Of a stretch of DNA of 64,000 nucleotides, positions 1 to 10,400 are shown piece by piece. Source of the DNA: Tritrichomonas musculus. Taxonomy: Eukaryota; Parabasalia; Tritrichomonadida; Tritrichomonadidae. Below the pieces are notes generated by a model. That model worked only from the letters and a program-made list of their open reading frames with translations. It was not told the DNA's origin and searched no databases. The DNA lies in NCBI GenBank assembly GCA_039105265.1, contig JAPFFF010000015.1:62001-126000 (forward strand), read 5' to 3'. A program made the position numbers and the translations under genes. Every line of letters starts with the position of its first letter. The first letter of the stretch is position 1.

Positions 1-451
1 TTTAAATGGATGATAGGCAAGGAGAGTGTGGTTGTCATGAGGGTAAATAAGAAATTCTCAAACGAGTTAATGTAGCCAGAAATTTCTTAAAAGTGTGGTG
101 CCAGGCTTTGTCTTGTTGAGAGATCAAATTTCAATAAGCAGTAATTTTTAATTGTAAACCTATTATAGCTTGTTGTACATAAATATCACTATTAACACTT
201 TGGTTGAAAATAACTAAATTGGAACGATAGTTGTAACCGATAGCACCTCAAATCATTACCTTTGGAGTATGGAGGAGGTAAATTTTCTCGATGGATTTGT
301 ATACCTCCTCAGAACCCCTCCAAACCGAATGGTTTTTGGTGTCTATTTCAAAACAATTTTCATCACTGAATATAATAAGCCTGTAATTAAGTCCGTTCTT
401 AATAAACCATCTTGAAAAAACTAGCCTTTGATATATGTGATTTGGTTTCAA
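1..451 (-). pseudogene. Tc1/mariner transposase remnant (catalytic domain)
   Basis: Read on the minus strand, this stretch has the catalytic half of a Tc1/mariner-type DDE transposase. The first acidic motif is visible as IIFSDENCFEI, followed by HSVWRG and PKVMI. Beyond an in-frame stop the similarity goes on with GAIGYNYRS and then QQDKAWHHTFKKFL, which corresponds to the usual QDNAPCHTSK block carrying the second aspartate; here that site reads D-K. The further segment YLPS-QPHSP resembles the LPWPPQSPDLNP block. Stops interrupt the frame at least twice, so the gene is dead. The element runs off the left edge of the window, so its terminal repeats cannot be judged. Family assignment is from motif order and spacing, seen directly. 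Confidence 0.7.
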
Positions 452-862
452 TTCTATTTTTCTGTTTTAATAATGGTTATTATTCATATTGTTCATATAT
501 AAATTTGAATAAATATGCTCTTTATAATTTATAAAAAGTTTTTTCACAAACATCATCTATATTAATATTTCAAATATTGATTAAAATGATTTTTTGATTT
601 GAAAATTAAAGAATACAACAATTTTTTTTTTCATTGTTTTACAAAATCTTATTTTTTATAATATTTTATTAATAAAAGCAAAAATATTAATGATATTTCT
701 GTTGATAAATGGTTGTTTCCTTTCAAAAAAACGATTATGGCCAATTAAATAAAGAAAATATGCTCTTACTATGAATAAAATTGGCCATATTGATTTTTTT
801 AATTTTTAAGGGGGAAAAAAAAAAAAAAATTATCAAATTTATATATAAATATTTTAAATTTA
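452..862. other. AT-rich spacer, no gene seen
   Basis: No open frame with recognisable content and no RNA gene is visible. The DNA is dominated by A/T runs. It separates the Tc1-type remnant from the 8-bp-duplication element that starts at 871. Confidence 0.5.
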
Positions 863-870
863 ATATAAGC

Positions 871-1928
871 TATAGTATCCTGCTAACGCCAAAAAAAATG
901 GATTGCTTATGACATCTAAAGCCAAATTTATTGAAAAAAATATCTATTAAAATGAAATTAACGTTTATTGGTTATCTTTTTATAATATATTTTAATTAAC
1001 CAAAAATATAAAATTTGTTCGTTATATTATATTTAAAATAACGTTTTTTGTTAACTGAATTAATTGGTTTCATTAACCATTTCTTAATTGAATAAAAACT
1101 CGTTGTCATTAGGAACGACCGTTTGATGGTGTAAAACAAAACTTTTTCAATGTTCAAAAACTCGTTGTCATTAAGAGCGACCGTTTGTCATTTATAATAG
1201 TTGTTTTCTGATGTAAAACAAAAATTTTTCAATGTCAAAAAACACGTTGTCATTAAGAACGACCGTTTGCTTAGATATTAAAATCAATTTCCTGCAAGCT
1301 TGATTAATCAAATTATGAAGTTCCAAATAAAATAAATTTTATTTGATTGGATACTATGCCAGTATTCTAATTTTATTCTCATGCGGTGAAAATATTATTC
1401 TCCAATTAAAAATTTTAATTGCAGTCCATTTATGATATTCTTTGTTTGCTTTTTCAGTATTGCAACAATGCATTTTTAATTTTTTCAAACTCATTAATTC
1501 GATCCAAGTTATTTAATTTACCAAATTTCATAAAGAAATCGAATACTTCGAATATTCACATATAATAATTTTCTTCAGAAGTAGTGATTTGTAATATTAC
1601 TATTAGAATTACCATTTTTTCTTTTACGATATTCATCATATCGTTTTTTCTCTATAAACAATACAAATCTCAATTATTTTTAATAAAACTAATTATATCA
1701 AATATCTTGATGTTTTTATTCTGCTAGTTGAAAGTAAATTTTAACGAATTAATATGATTTTTTTTTATCGTTACATTAAGTTATTGATTTATTCGAAGAG
1801 TTCTTTTTTGGTGGATCTTAGCAATTACATTTTCAGTTTATTTACAATTTAATAATAATAATAATAATAAAAATTAACGGTTGCTCTTAATGACAAAAAA
1901 AAATTCTTGTCATTAACAGGATGCTATA
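871..1928. mobile_element. Non-autonomous DNA transposon with 8-bp target duplication
   Basis: The ends form an imperfect inverted repeat: TATAGTATCCTGCTAACG at 871 and, read from 1928 on the other strand, TATAGCATCCTGTTAATG. Both ends are flanked by the identical 8-mer ATATAAGC (863-870 and 1929-1936), which is a target-site duplication. Inside, a motif of about 25 bp of the type GTTGTCATTAAGAACGACCG occurs three times in direct orientation (about 1102, 1153 and 1245) and once inverted near the right end (about 1874-1895). No coding capacity is seen, so it must depend on a transposase in trans. An 8-bp duplication is typical of hAT elements, but the terminal sequence is not a classic hAT end, so the superfamily is an inference. 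Confidence 0.7.
1095..1273 (+). repeat. Three direct copies of a 25-bp subterminal motif
   Basis: The sequence CGTTGTCATTARGARCGACC with a trailing GTTTG occurs at about 1102, 1153 and 1245. The units are separated by a shared spacer containing TGTAAAACAAAA and TTTTTCAATGT. An inverted copy (AACGGTTGCTCTTAATGACA) lies near 1876. Repeats of this kind inside a transposon are commonly transposase-binding sites; that role is inferred. Confidence 0.65.
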
Positions 1929-2204
1929 ATATAAGCTTTTTTCTCTTATTTAAAATGATATTTGAAAATAAATGTTCATTTTACAAGGAAATGAAGTCGT
2001 ATATATTTTTCAATAGATAAAAACGATCGATCTTTTAAAAAGATTTAAAAAGAGAGTAAATATTATATTTTATTAAAATAACTAAAAAACATTTGAAAAA
2101 GAAAGAGATATTTTTGGTTAAAAAGTAAAACAAAAAATAAAAGAAAAGCCTAAAGAATGTATGTTAAAACAACTAAGAGTCAAAAAATCTAATTAAAAAT
2201 AGGA

Positions 2205-2640
2205 CAAAATGAGCTCTCGATATGAATGGTTATACATAGATGAAACCAGTTTTGAAATCAGTTTTGTGAGAGCAAGAATCAAGAACCAAAAAGGTAAATG
2301 TTTATACAATCATCGTAAAATGAGAGGCTTTCATGAAAAGTTTTTACAGCTATTGGCTCAAATGACATGTTGGATTATGTTTTAAAACACAAAGATATGT
2401 GATGCTTTTCTATAGCATTCAACCATTTAATTAAATGCAGATGGCCCAATAGTATTCAGGATGGATAACGCAGCTATTCGTATGCATGCATAAGTAAAAT
2501 TCAGGAATACCTTATTAACCAGAAGTAAATCCTTTTAAAAATATTTTGGGCATTTGGAAAGAGAAAATTCTAAAATATTACTTGATTTAAATCTGAATTA
2601 GAATTACTTGATTTATTACATAAATCATTCACTGAAATAG
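2205..2640 (+). pseudogene. IS630/Tc1-type transposase fragment, catalytic half
   Basis: Translated pieces show the order of a DDE transposase catalytic domain: YEWLYIDETSFEIS (first aspartate in the IDETSF motif), then FRMDNAAIRMHA (second aspartate), then PEVNPFKNILGIWKEKI, which matches the NPIENFWGIWK block, with the expected acidic position reading lysine here. Stop codons and frame changes separate the blocks, so this is a decayed copy. It is followed about 250 bp downstream by a fragment of the N-terminal half of the same kind of protein, in the reverse of the natural order, so two insertions or a rearrangement are likely. Confidence 0.65.
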
Positions 2641-2889
2641 ATCATTCAACAGGTAGAAGAGCATTAGAAACTCCTCGTTGGAAAGTATTTCCAAAGGTAA
2701 TTAATCTAGAAGATATATGAGATTTCATATGATTATCTTTTCTTTTTTTTTGGATTTGTAAAAAAAAATTTATGAGAAGTCAACGTATCAATAAAAAGAA
2801 AGACATAAATGAAAAAGACAAGAGGAAAAAAGAACATGAAAAGAGGTAAAAGAAAACAACATTTGTTTATGGAAAGTCTACTTAGGATG

Positions 2890-3300
2890 AAAAGGTACGT
2901 TGGTTTGAATCATGTGATGATCAAACAATGTTTATGATCATGTATTTGGCAATTGGGGAGGAAAACGTCCAAACATTTCTGTAGTAACAGAAAACACAAT
3001 TGATTGTATACTTTCTTTAGTTCTTGATTTTCCAACAATGAGTGCAGCAAAATATACAGAATATTTAAATTCCAAGTTCGGAAAGAAACATAATAATCAA
3101 ATCAGTTTGAGAACAGTTTACACATTCTTGACAATGATGAAGCTAACCGTTAAAAAAGCATCTTTCAACCCACTTAATCGAAATTCTGTTGGGTTAAGTT
3201 TATTTAGAGTGGCATGGTGCAAATTCATGAAAAAATATTAAAGAAAAATAACAACATCTTATTAGGATTTATCGATGAGGCAGAAATAACTTTGTTACTC
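2890..3300 (+). pseudogene. IS630/Tc1-type transposase fragment, DNA-binding half
   Basis: An open stretch from 3038 to 3241 (67 residues) plus the frame just before it gives a helix-turn-helix region of the Tc1/IS630 kind: VTENTIDCILSLV, PTMSAAKYTEYL, then ISLRTVYTFLTMMKL, then KKASFNP. After a stop, a nearby frame continues with NNNILLGFIDEAEI, the first catalytic aspartate motif. No convincing second or third catalytic motif follows. It is a broken fragment. The match is by motif order and general family knowledge; no full-length copy lies in this window. Confidence 0.6.
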
Positions 3301-3698
3301 CACGTATCATGTTTTTTAATTTCACAATCACTGACACCATATATTGCAGCTTGATGTGCTCCGCCTCGGTGAAACCAATGCCACAAATTATCGGAATCAT
3401 TTAAACTCATTTCCCTGTGAATTACTTTCAAGTGTAAACGTAATACATCGCCTGTTTGTTGAACAATGAAATCATATTTTGATAGATTTTCTTCAAGTAT
3501 GTTAAAAACTTTACAGGAGAGTAACTTGATTTAAAACTTGAATTAAATAAATAAACAAAACAAGAAGTTGATATAGAGAATATTAATATTTATTTAATTC
3601 AAGTTTTAATTATAATGAACTATTCTTTCCAATTTTTGCAAAATAGTTTATCAAAATCATATGGAAAATAAATGTATAATGCTATTACGAGCTATACT

Positions 3699-4050
3699 TA
3701 GGCCTTATTTTTTTTATATCACAAATACTATAAACGTCTTTTTAACGTCTTTTTTCGTAAAATAACGATTTTTTGATTTGTAGTATTAATGAAACTTTTT
3801 GAATGCGAATAAATTTTTTTTATTTTATGAAGAATCAAAAACAATATTATTTAATTTGAAAAACATTTTACTATTTTATCTTTTTATTTTTAAATTATTT
3901 AAAACATTTTTAATATAAAAAAATAATTGTAGATCAAGATAAAAATAAAAAACTAATATCGAGAAAATAACGTATTTACAATTGTAATTACAATTGTAAT
4001 TTTTAAACGGACAAGTTGTATACAATTGTAAATACAAAAACCAAGGCTTA
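3699..4050 (+). mobile_element. 352-bp MITE, copy 1, with 8-bp target duplication
   Basis: The element starts TAGGCCTTATTTTTT and ends, read on the other strand, TAAGCCTTGGTTTTTG, giving a short terminal inverted repeat. It is flanked by the identical 8-mer GCTATACT at 3691-3698 and 4051-4058. A second copy lies at 62929-63281 in the opposite orientation, with its own, different 8-mer duplication, and the two copies differ at only a handful of positions. There is no coding capacity. The right part contains nested ACAATTGT palindromes. An 8-bp duplication points to a hAT transposase in trans; that assignment is inferred. Confidence 0.85.
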
Positions 4051-4058
4051 GCTATACT

Positions 4059-4702
4059 AGTGACTCCCATGTTGGTTTAAAGTATATTGATGTCAGTTTC
4101 TTTCATTTGAATCATGCTATTAGTGATCTACATCTTTCATTTTCAAATCTAAAAAAGTAACAAAATTTAAGTAATCGAGAAACTTTGCAAACTAATTGGA
4201 ATTCTGGACTTTTTTATTGTATTGAGGCTGCCTTGCTTAGAACAATTTGTAGGAATAATTGATAAAAAATGAATTTCAATTTATAAATGTCCACACGTTT
4301 ATTGTTTTTTATATTTTAAATATATAAATGGTCATTATCTATTGTTTATAATTGAATTGATAAATAACCTACCGAAAAGTGTCCTTTTTTAGATCTACCT
4401 GAAATTTTAATTGATTTCTTATAAGTTTCACCGTTGTAGAAAATATATTATGAAATTGAGAGAATAAAATAATTTGAATGGATATTATTTTTCATATTGA
4501 AAAAATTTGAAAGAATTTAATAGAAATATATCAATATTAAAGCGATCATTTACCAAAATTTTGGTATTGTCAGATTTCTCTTCTGCTGCCTTGAAAGCCT
4601 CTTTATTTATACGAGTATTATCAAAAAATATTTCTGATATACAAAGCATTAATCTCAAGTTACTTAAATCATTATAAATAAATTATATTGAAAAATGATT
4701 AT
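4059..4702. other. AT-rich spacer between MITEs
   Basis: No gene, RNA or convincing transposase remnant is visible here. The only structure is A/T-rich low complexity. Confidence 0.4.
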
Positions 4703-5040
4703 TTAAGGGACCACTATCAAATTCTATGTTAAAAATTCTATGAGTTATCACAAAATTAATTGACTTAAAAAAAATTATTTCTTGAGTATTTTTGCTATAT
4801 TTTGGTATATATAAATTATATAAATTACATATCATTTATTTCTATTCTTCTTTTAAGCCTATTCCCTTTTTTCAATAAAAATTTAAAAGTTGAAAGGAGT
4901 AAAAATTTTACAAAAATGATCGGAATGGTGAAATTTTAAAGTTTTAAACTTTTTCCGAGATAACAACTATTGAATTTTCTTTTCTATGAGTTTTCTCAAT
5001 ATTGAAATGTTTACAAAAAAATATGATAGTGGTCCCTTAA
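4703..5040. mobile_element. TTAA-bounded MITE
   Basis: A perfect 17-bp inverted repeat closes this segment: TTAAGGGACCACTATCA at 4703-4719 and TGATAGTGGTCCCTTAA at 5024-5040. The outer four bases are TTAA on both sides, as expected for the target duplication of piggyBac- or Kolobok-type elements, with GGGACCACTATCA as the true terminal repeat. The interior is A/T-rich and non-coding. CTATGAGTT occurs near both ends in direct orientation. It is a short non-autonomous element. Which of the two TTAA superfamilies mobilised it cannot be decided from this copy. Confidence 0.75.
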
Positions 5041-5250
5041 AGTTATATCATTATAAAATATAAATGCAATAGGCTATTTTTTTTTTCTTCTGAGCTTTTG
5101 TACTTCATAAAGCATCAGTTTTGATATCTTTAAGTACTTTAATTGTTTTTTTATTTCCTTTTTTAATTCTTGCATTTCTTTTGCAAAAAGAATCATTTTT
5201 AAAATATCTAACCAAATATAAATTCAAAAAGTTTATTAAATAGAATGCTA

Positions 5251-5524
5251 TTTTACACCCCAAATAAAAAAAAAAAAAAAATAAAAACCTTAACGCTCTC
5301 CTCCAAGGTTTTTATGTTTTTTATTTCAATGCATTTTGATCGGAAATGATCGTTTTTCTCACAAAAAAAAAAAAAAAAAAAAAAAAACAATAAATCATAA
5401 AAAACGTTTTTTGGTTTTTATTTGAATGCATTTTGATTGGAAATGATCGAAACGCATTCAAATACAATTCATAAAAACCACGGAGGAGAACTTTAAGGTT
5501 TTTATTTTTTTTTAGGGTGTAAAA
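5251..5524. repeat. Fold-back element with about 65-bp imperfect inverted repeats
   Basis: The left arm (TTTTACACCC, then A-rich, then AAAAACCTTAACGCTCTCCT) is mirrored by the right arm, which read in reverse gives TTTTACACCCT, A-rich, AAAAACCTTAAAGTTCTCCT. The arms reach about 65 bp each. Between them, ATGCATTTTGATCGGAAATG and ATGCATTTTGATTGGAAATG are two direct copies of a further motif. No clean target duplication is visible. The structure is that of a fold-back MITE; the superfamily is unknown. Confidence 0.6.
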
Positions 5525-5778
5525 TTGCATAAAAGAGTCTATTAAATATTCATGGTGTAAAATGCCACATTTAAATATTACTCGAAAAAAATGAAGAATT
5601 TTTAACGAAAATTTTTGACAACAAAACTAAAAAACCAGTTTTGGATTTAAATCTATGGAAGCTATTGTTGACATGCTTAGTTTTAATAAATTCAATCAAA
5701 TTTTTATAATTTATTTACCTTTCATTTTCAATTTATAATCGATGAAAAAACGGTTTTGGTCGGCCTTTTTTTATACTT

Positions 5779-6201
5779 ATGTCTAAATTCGCACAAAGAA
5801 ACTATACTTTTCGTGGAAAAACCCTCGATGATCTCAGAGCCATGGAAATCCCAGAATTTGTTAAGTTATTAGGAACAAAACGCCGTAGGTATATTTCTCG
5901 TGCATTTGGAGTTCAACATGTGCATTTAATCAAGAAACTCAAGCTTGCACGTGAAGCCGTCAAAGGACCAGGAGAACGCCCAGCTACTGTTAGAACACAC
6001 CTCAGGTCAATGGTTATTCTTCCAGAGTTTGTTGATAATGTTATCGGTATTTACAACGGAAAAGAATTTGTTGAAATCCAAATTAAACCTGAAATGATTG
6101 GCCATGTCCTTGCAGACTTTGCCATGGCAAAGAAAATTGTTAAACATAGCAAAGCAGGTGTTGGTGCTACACGTAGCTCTAGCGCTACTTCTTTGAAATA
6201 A
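5779..6201 (+). CDS. RPS15: 40S ribosomal protein uS19 (RPS15)
   Basis: A 140-residue protein that matches the eukaryotic cytosolic uS19 (S15) family along its whole length, a small-subunit head protein near the decoding centre. Family blocks are in order: the N-terminal YTFRGKTLDDL, the arginine-rich TKRRRYISRA (about residues 33-42), the block PATVRTHLRSMVILPEFV, then VGVYNGK-like IGIYNGKEF, the signature IKPEMIGHVLADFA, and the C-terminal KHSKAGVGATRSS. Length fits the usual 140-150 residues. The start is the first ATG, immediately after a T-rich stretch and TATACTT. The stop runs into TAAATAATAAAATAAA, a trichomonad-like polyadenylation context. No intron is visible. The call is secure; it stands alone among non-ribosomal neighbours. 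Confidence 0.96.
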   Translation: MSKFAQRNYTFRGKTLDDLRAMEIPEFVKLLGTKRRRYISRAFGVQHVHLIKKLKLAREAVKGPGERPATVRTHLRSMVILPEFVDNVIGIYNGKEFVEIQIKPEMIGHVLADFAMAKKIVKHSKAGVGATRSSSATSLK

Positions 6202-7493
6202 ATAATAAAATAAATTGCTTGATGGTAATTTTTGAATTACTAATAATTTAAAACTTATTTTTTTTTTTTTGAGTTCCATCATATGGAATTTTGATTTTAG
6301 AATAACCTTTTGACTAATATATTATATTTGATTTACATATATGAAGGAGGAAAAGATAATAATTTTCAATCTAGTTTTTAGATGATCTTTATGAATATTA
6401 TTTAATTTGTTGATGAGCATTTACCTAAATCTTTAAAAAATCTTTTTCAATGTAACGCTTCTGAGAGCTCATAGAGTATTAAAATGACCATTGAAATTAC
6501 CAAATAGAATACGAAATAGAAACTAAATAACCTTAAGAAAAATGAATCTACCAAAACAAAATCTTTGACTTGAAAATATAATTTTTTGTTTTGAAAGGAT
6601 ATACAGCATTAGTAACATGATTATATTAGTAATTTGCATTTTTGCGCCACAATTTTGATTTTCTTTTGTAAAAACAAGATCATCAAGTTGTTTTGATTGA
6701 AACAAAAAAATAGTCTATAAATATTTTATAAATCATTATTTTATTTTTTTTAATTTTATTAAATTATAAATTGATATATTAATCAAAAATTTGTCGAGTT
6801 AAAATTAAGATATTAGCAAATAAAATTTGCTTAATCATTTTTGACCAAATACAAATTCAAAAAAAAAAAAAGATAATTGAAATGGCTCAGTACTAGGTTA
6901 GGTTGGTTAATAAAATTTGTATAAGCTCTGAGAATTTTCACAAATTTTGAATTATCTTAACAAATTTGAGAGTTAAACTTTTTTAGAGGAATCTTCTGAA
7001 ATATTGAAACTTTTTTAGAGGAATCTTTTTATTTTTTGAAACGGGATCTAATATATTCAAAATTTAATAACAAATAATAATAAGCATTTGATAATTTATT
7101 AAATTGTTATTAAATTGTTAAATGAAAATAAATATATATGTAATTATTGAATTTATCAATACTCTAGCAAGATATAAATATTTGATATTTTTTCTTTCAA
7201 TTCAATTTCAAGAAACAAAATTTGTATTAACTCATAGAAATACTCATCCTTATCTGAATAAACATTTCAATATATATTTCACGATTTACAGTACGGTCAA
7301 AAAAATACAGATCTGATTTGAAATTAAGAGCTATTGCTCCCCAGTCCATGCACGCTTTAGGATATTTGGTTTTTTCTAAGAAAAATTGAGTATTCTATTT
7401 AAATATTTTACGGTGTAAAAAAAAATTGTCAAAATTTTTTTAAATAAATCAATCAAATTTAACATTGGCAAAAATCATATAAAATTTAAAAAC
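6202..7493. other. 1.3-kb intergenic stretch
   Basis: No gene is supported. A 20-bp motif AAACTTTTTTAGAGGAATCT occurs twice within about 55 bp (near 6975 and 7007). Just before the next gene the sequence AAAATCATATAAAATTT contains a TCATA that could serve as an initiator. Otherwise it is A/T-rich low complexity. Confidence 0.45.
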
Positions 7494-10400
7494 ATGGCTC
7501 TTGGCATAATCACTAATAGATATAATACAATACTATCATCCTCAAACGATGATTTTTATTATGAGAATGTAAGATTTCCTCCTATTCAATCAAATGATTC
7601 AAAATTAACATCTATTGCTGAATCAACTTTTCTCCCACAAATTAATAAAGATAGCAAGATTAATTTCAATAGAGATCTTGAAAAAGCTTTAAAATCAGAT
7701 GTTAATACAATTTTAAATGCAGATGACACGTCATACTTTAGATTATTTTTAACATTTTTTTCTTCACGACCTACATTTGAAATTCGTTCTACTCGATTAT
7801 ATGCGTTATATGTACTTTCATTAGCTAATGCAAGTAAAGTTCATGAATCCACGTTTTCAGAAGATTTATTTCAGCGCAACTTACAAAGGGAGCTAATTTT
7901 CCATGAAGACATATTTCCGATAGATCCAACTACGAATGAATGTAAATTCGATTATATAAAGAAAGTTAATCATCTCTTATTTCAATCAGTTACACTAATT
8001 CCAGAAAAAGATCAAAATAATTTATACAAAAAAATATTAGAATATTGCTATCCAAATGACGAAGCTAGAAGAACGATTTACAATTTTTTGCCACTTATTT
8101 TAGAAATATCTGAATATAAAGAAACTCCAGAAGGCCAAGGAAAACCAGACATTAAAGAAATTTTCCTCAAAAGTGAATTATTTGCACGAATTCTTAAAGA
8201 ATGCGAAAACGATATTGTTCTTTTTGATATTGTTCGATTTTTCATTGAGAAGAATCCATTTGAATCACTAATATTAAATAAATCTTTCAGGGAAGTGCTA
8301 CCTAGGCTTTACTTTAAACCAAATTATCAAGTTACCATTGTAGAAATTATTACGGCAGCGTTAAAAGAAGTAGTTCGACTTCAACGAAATCTAAATAATT
8401 TAACAGACCAAAATCAACAGGAAGCGACCATTAAAACAGAACAACTTGAAGTAATTCAAATTATTGAAAATATTATTGACCAATGCAATAATGATCAAAC
8501 AAAGAAAAGAGAATTCCGAGAAGTTTACCCAGCTATCAAAGATTATTTCCCACAATTTTCGGATAATATCTTTGAATTCATTATTGAAGAAAACATTTTT
8601 GAAAACCTTGCTAAATTATCTATTTATTCACAAGAATTATTACAGCATTACATTCAACTTTTGACAGGCATGTATAGTCGACACTATGAATTTGAGTATC
8701 GCATGTCATCTAGGAAGTATAAAATATATGATACTATTGAAGAATATAAACAAGAATTTCCAGAACTTGAACTTTTAAAGCAACTTTCATTTTGCAGTGA
8801 AAGCAATAATAATGAAAACAAATATATTCGTAATTACAAAGGAATCGAAGTTATGATTTCACTTTTCCCCCTCATGGGAGAACATGAACATGAATTTAGT
8901 GACTTCTTGTATATTCAAGCATCAAATGCAGGAAACTTACTTGAACTAAGCCGAGCTAAAGTTCCAGAATTCATCTTAAAACGCCTCAAAGAGATCAAGA
9001 AAGGAGAACTGAAAAACATTGTTAACAATTATATTAAGCTATTTAAACTTATTGGAAGTGTTGTCTTCAGCAACTCAACATTCTATCGCACGATTGAAAC
9101 GCTAAGATGTAAAACATTTGAATATGGAAATGATGTTATTAATATCATCAGAGATTTAATTCTTGTTAATGATCGTGCTGAAAATGACAAGAAAGAGCCA
9201 ATATCATTCTTCAGGCTTGATGCAGGAATTGAATGCGGGATTTTTGGACCTAAACTGAAAAATGAAATTGTCAACAACTTCTCAATCAACTTCTGCATTC
9301 GAATCAATCAGATAAGTGATGGAGAAGAAGGAGAAGAAGGAGAAAAAGAAGATTATAGGAAGAAATATTTACCTCTTTTTTACATCCAGTCAAATGCATC
9401 TAAAGCAAAGATTGGCCTTGGAATCAACAAAGGCGAATTGTACTTAATAGAAGTTAACTCTAGAGGCGAAGTACTCAAACAAGATAAAATTGGCGATATC
9501 AAACTACAGCAAGGCCAGTGGGAGTTCTTGCAAGTTTCCTTTAGCAAAGGATTCTTAAAGCGAGAAATGACAGTTGTTCACAACTCGGAAGAGAAAAGTG
9601 TACAAAAACTGAAGAACTCTATTGATAGGGATTCATTTATTTTCTTTGGCACAGAATCAAAAGACTCAGACTCAAAGAGCCTGATGTGCGACATTTCCAC
9701 GATCATCATCACAGAAGGCGATGGAGCGATCACCAAAGAAGATCTTCTTGATTCATATGGAAGGAAGCAGAATGACAAAATTGTCTCAGAATTGAATCCT
9801 ACGAACGGACACGAACGAATCTGCTTTGACACAGGGAATAACGATGGGAACATTGTTGAATACCGTGGAAGGTCAATTCCGTTCATTCCAAACATCTACG
9901 AAGTCTTCCAAACAGTTGGCTCTCTAATCAACATTCTTCCACTTTTCAAGCACAAAGAAAAGACAAACGAAGAAACAACACAGTTCCTGGTTTCATTACT
10001 TCAAATCATCAAACGAATGGTCACTCTCACAAAGGAAGTGAAAGCGATTTTCACAGAGAGTCGCTTCTTTGAACTTCTTCAAGGATTCCTTCTTGAAATA
10101 AACAGTAAAATCCTGACGATTGAATTCATGACAGAAATCTTCGACCTTTATAAAGAACTTTATCAAATCGAGGAACTTCGATACCAGATGGCACAGCACA
10201 TCATCCTCAACTACACACTTATCATGAGACTGATGAAACCAGTCTACGAGAAGGTCATCAATGAACTCATCCCACAACAAGTCATCGTAGACAAGGACTC
10301 AGACTCCTACCACTATTCTTACCTTCCATCGTTCATCTTCCAAACATACAAGTTCTTTTCTATGATGCAGAAAAAAGGCTCATCAAACCCACCTACTGTA

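Noticed and set aside
3225-3431. 68-residue minus-strand open frame
   Set aside because: It lies opposite the transposase fragment, has no recognisable content and reads as a shadow.
6523-6705. 60-residue minus-strand open frame in the intergenic stretch after RPS15
   Set aside because: Short, low complexity, no family resemblance and no supporting context.
7122-7316. 64-residue plus-strand open frame before the BEACH gene
   Set aside because: Isoleucine- and phenylalanine-rich composition typical of random AT-rich DNA.
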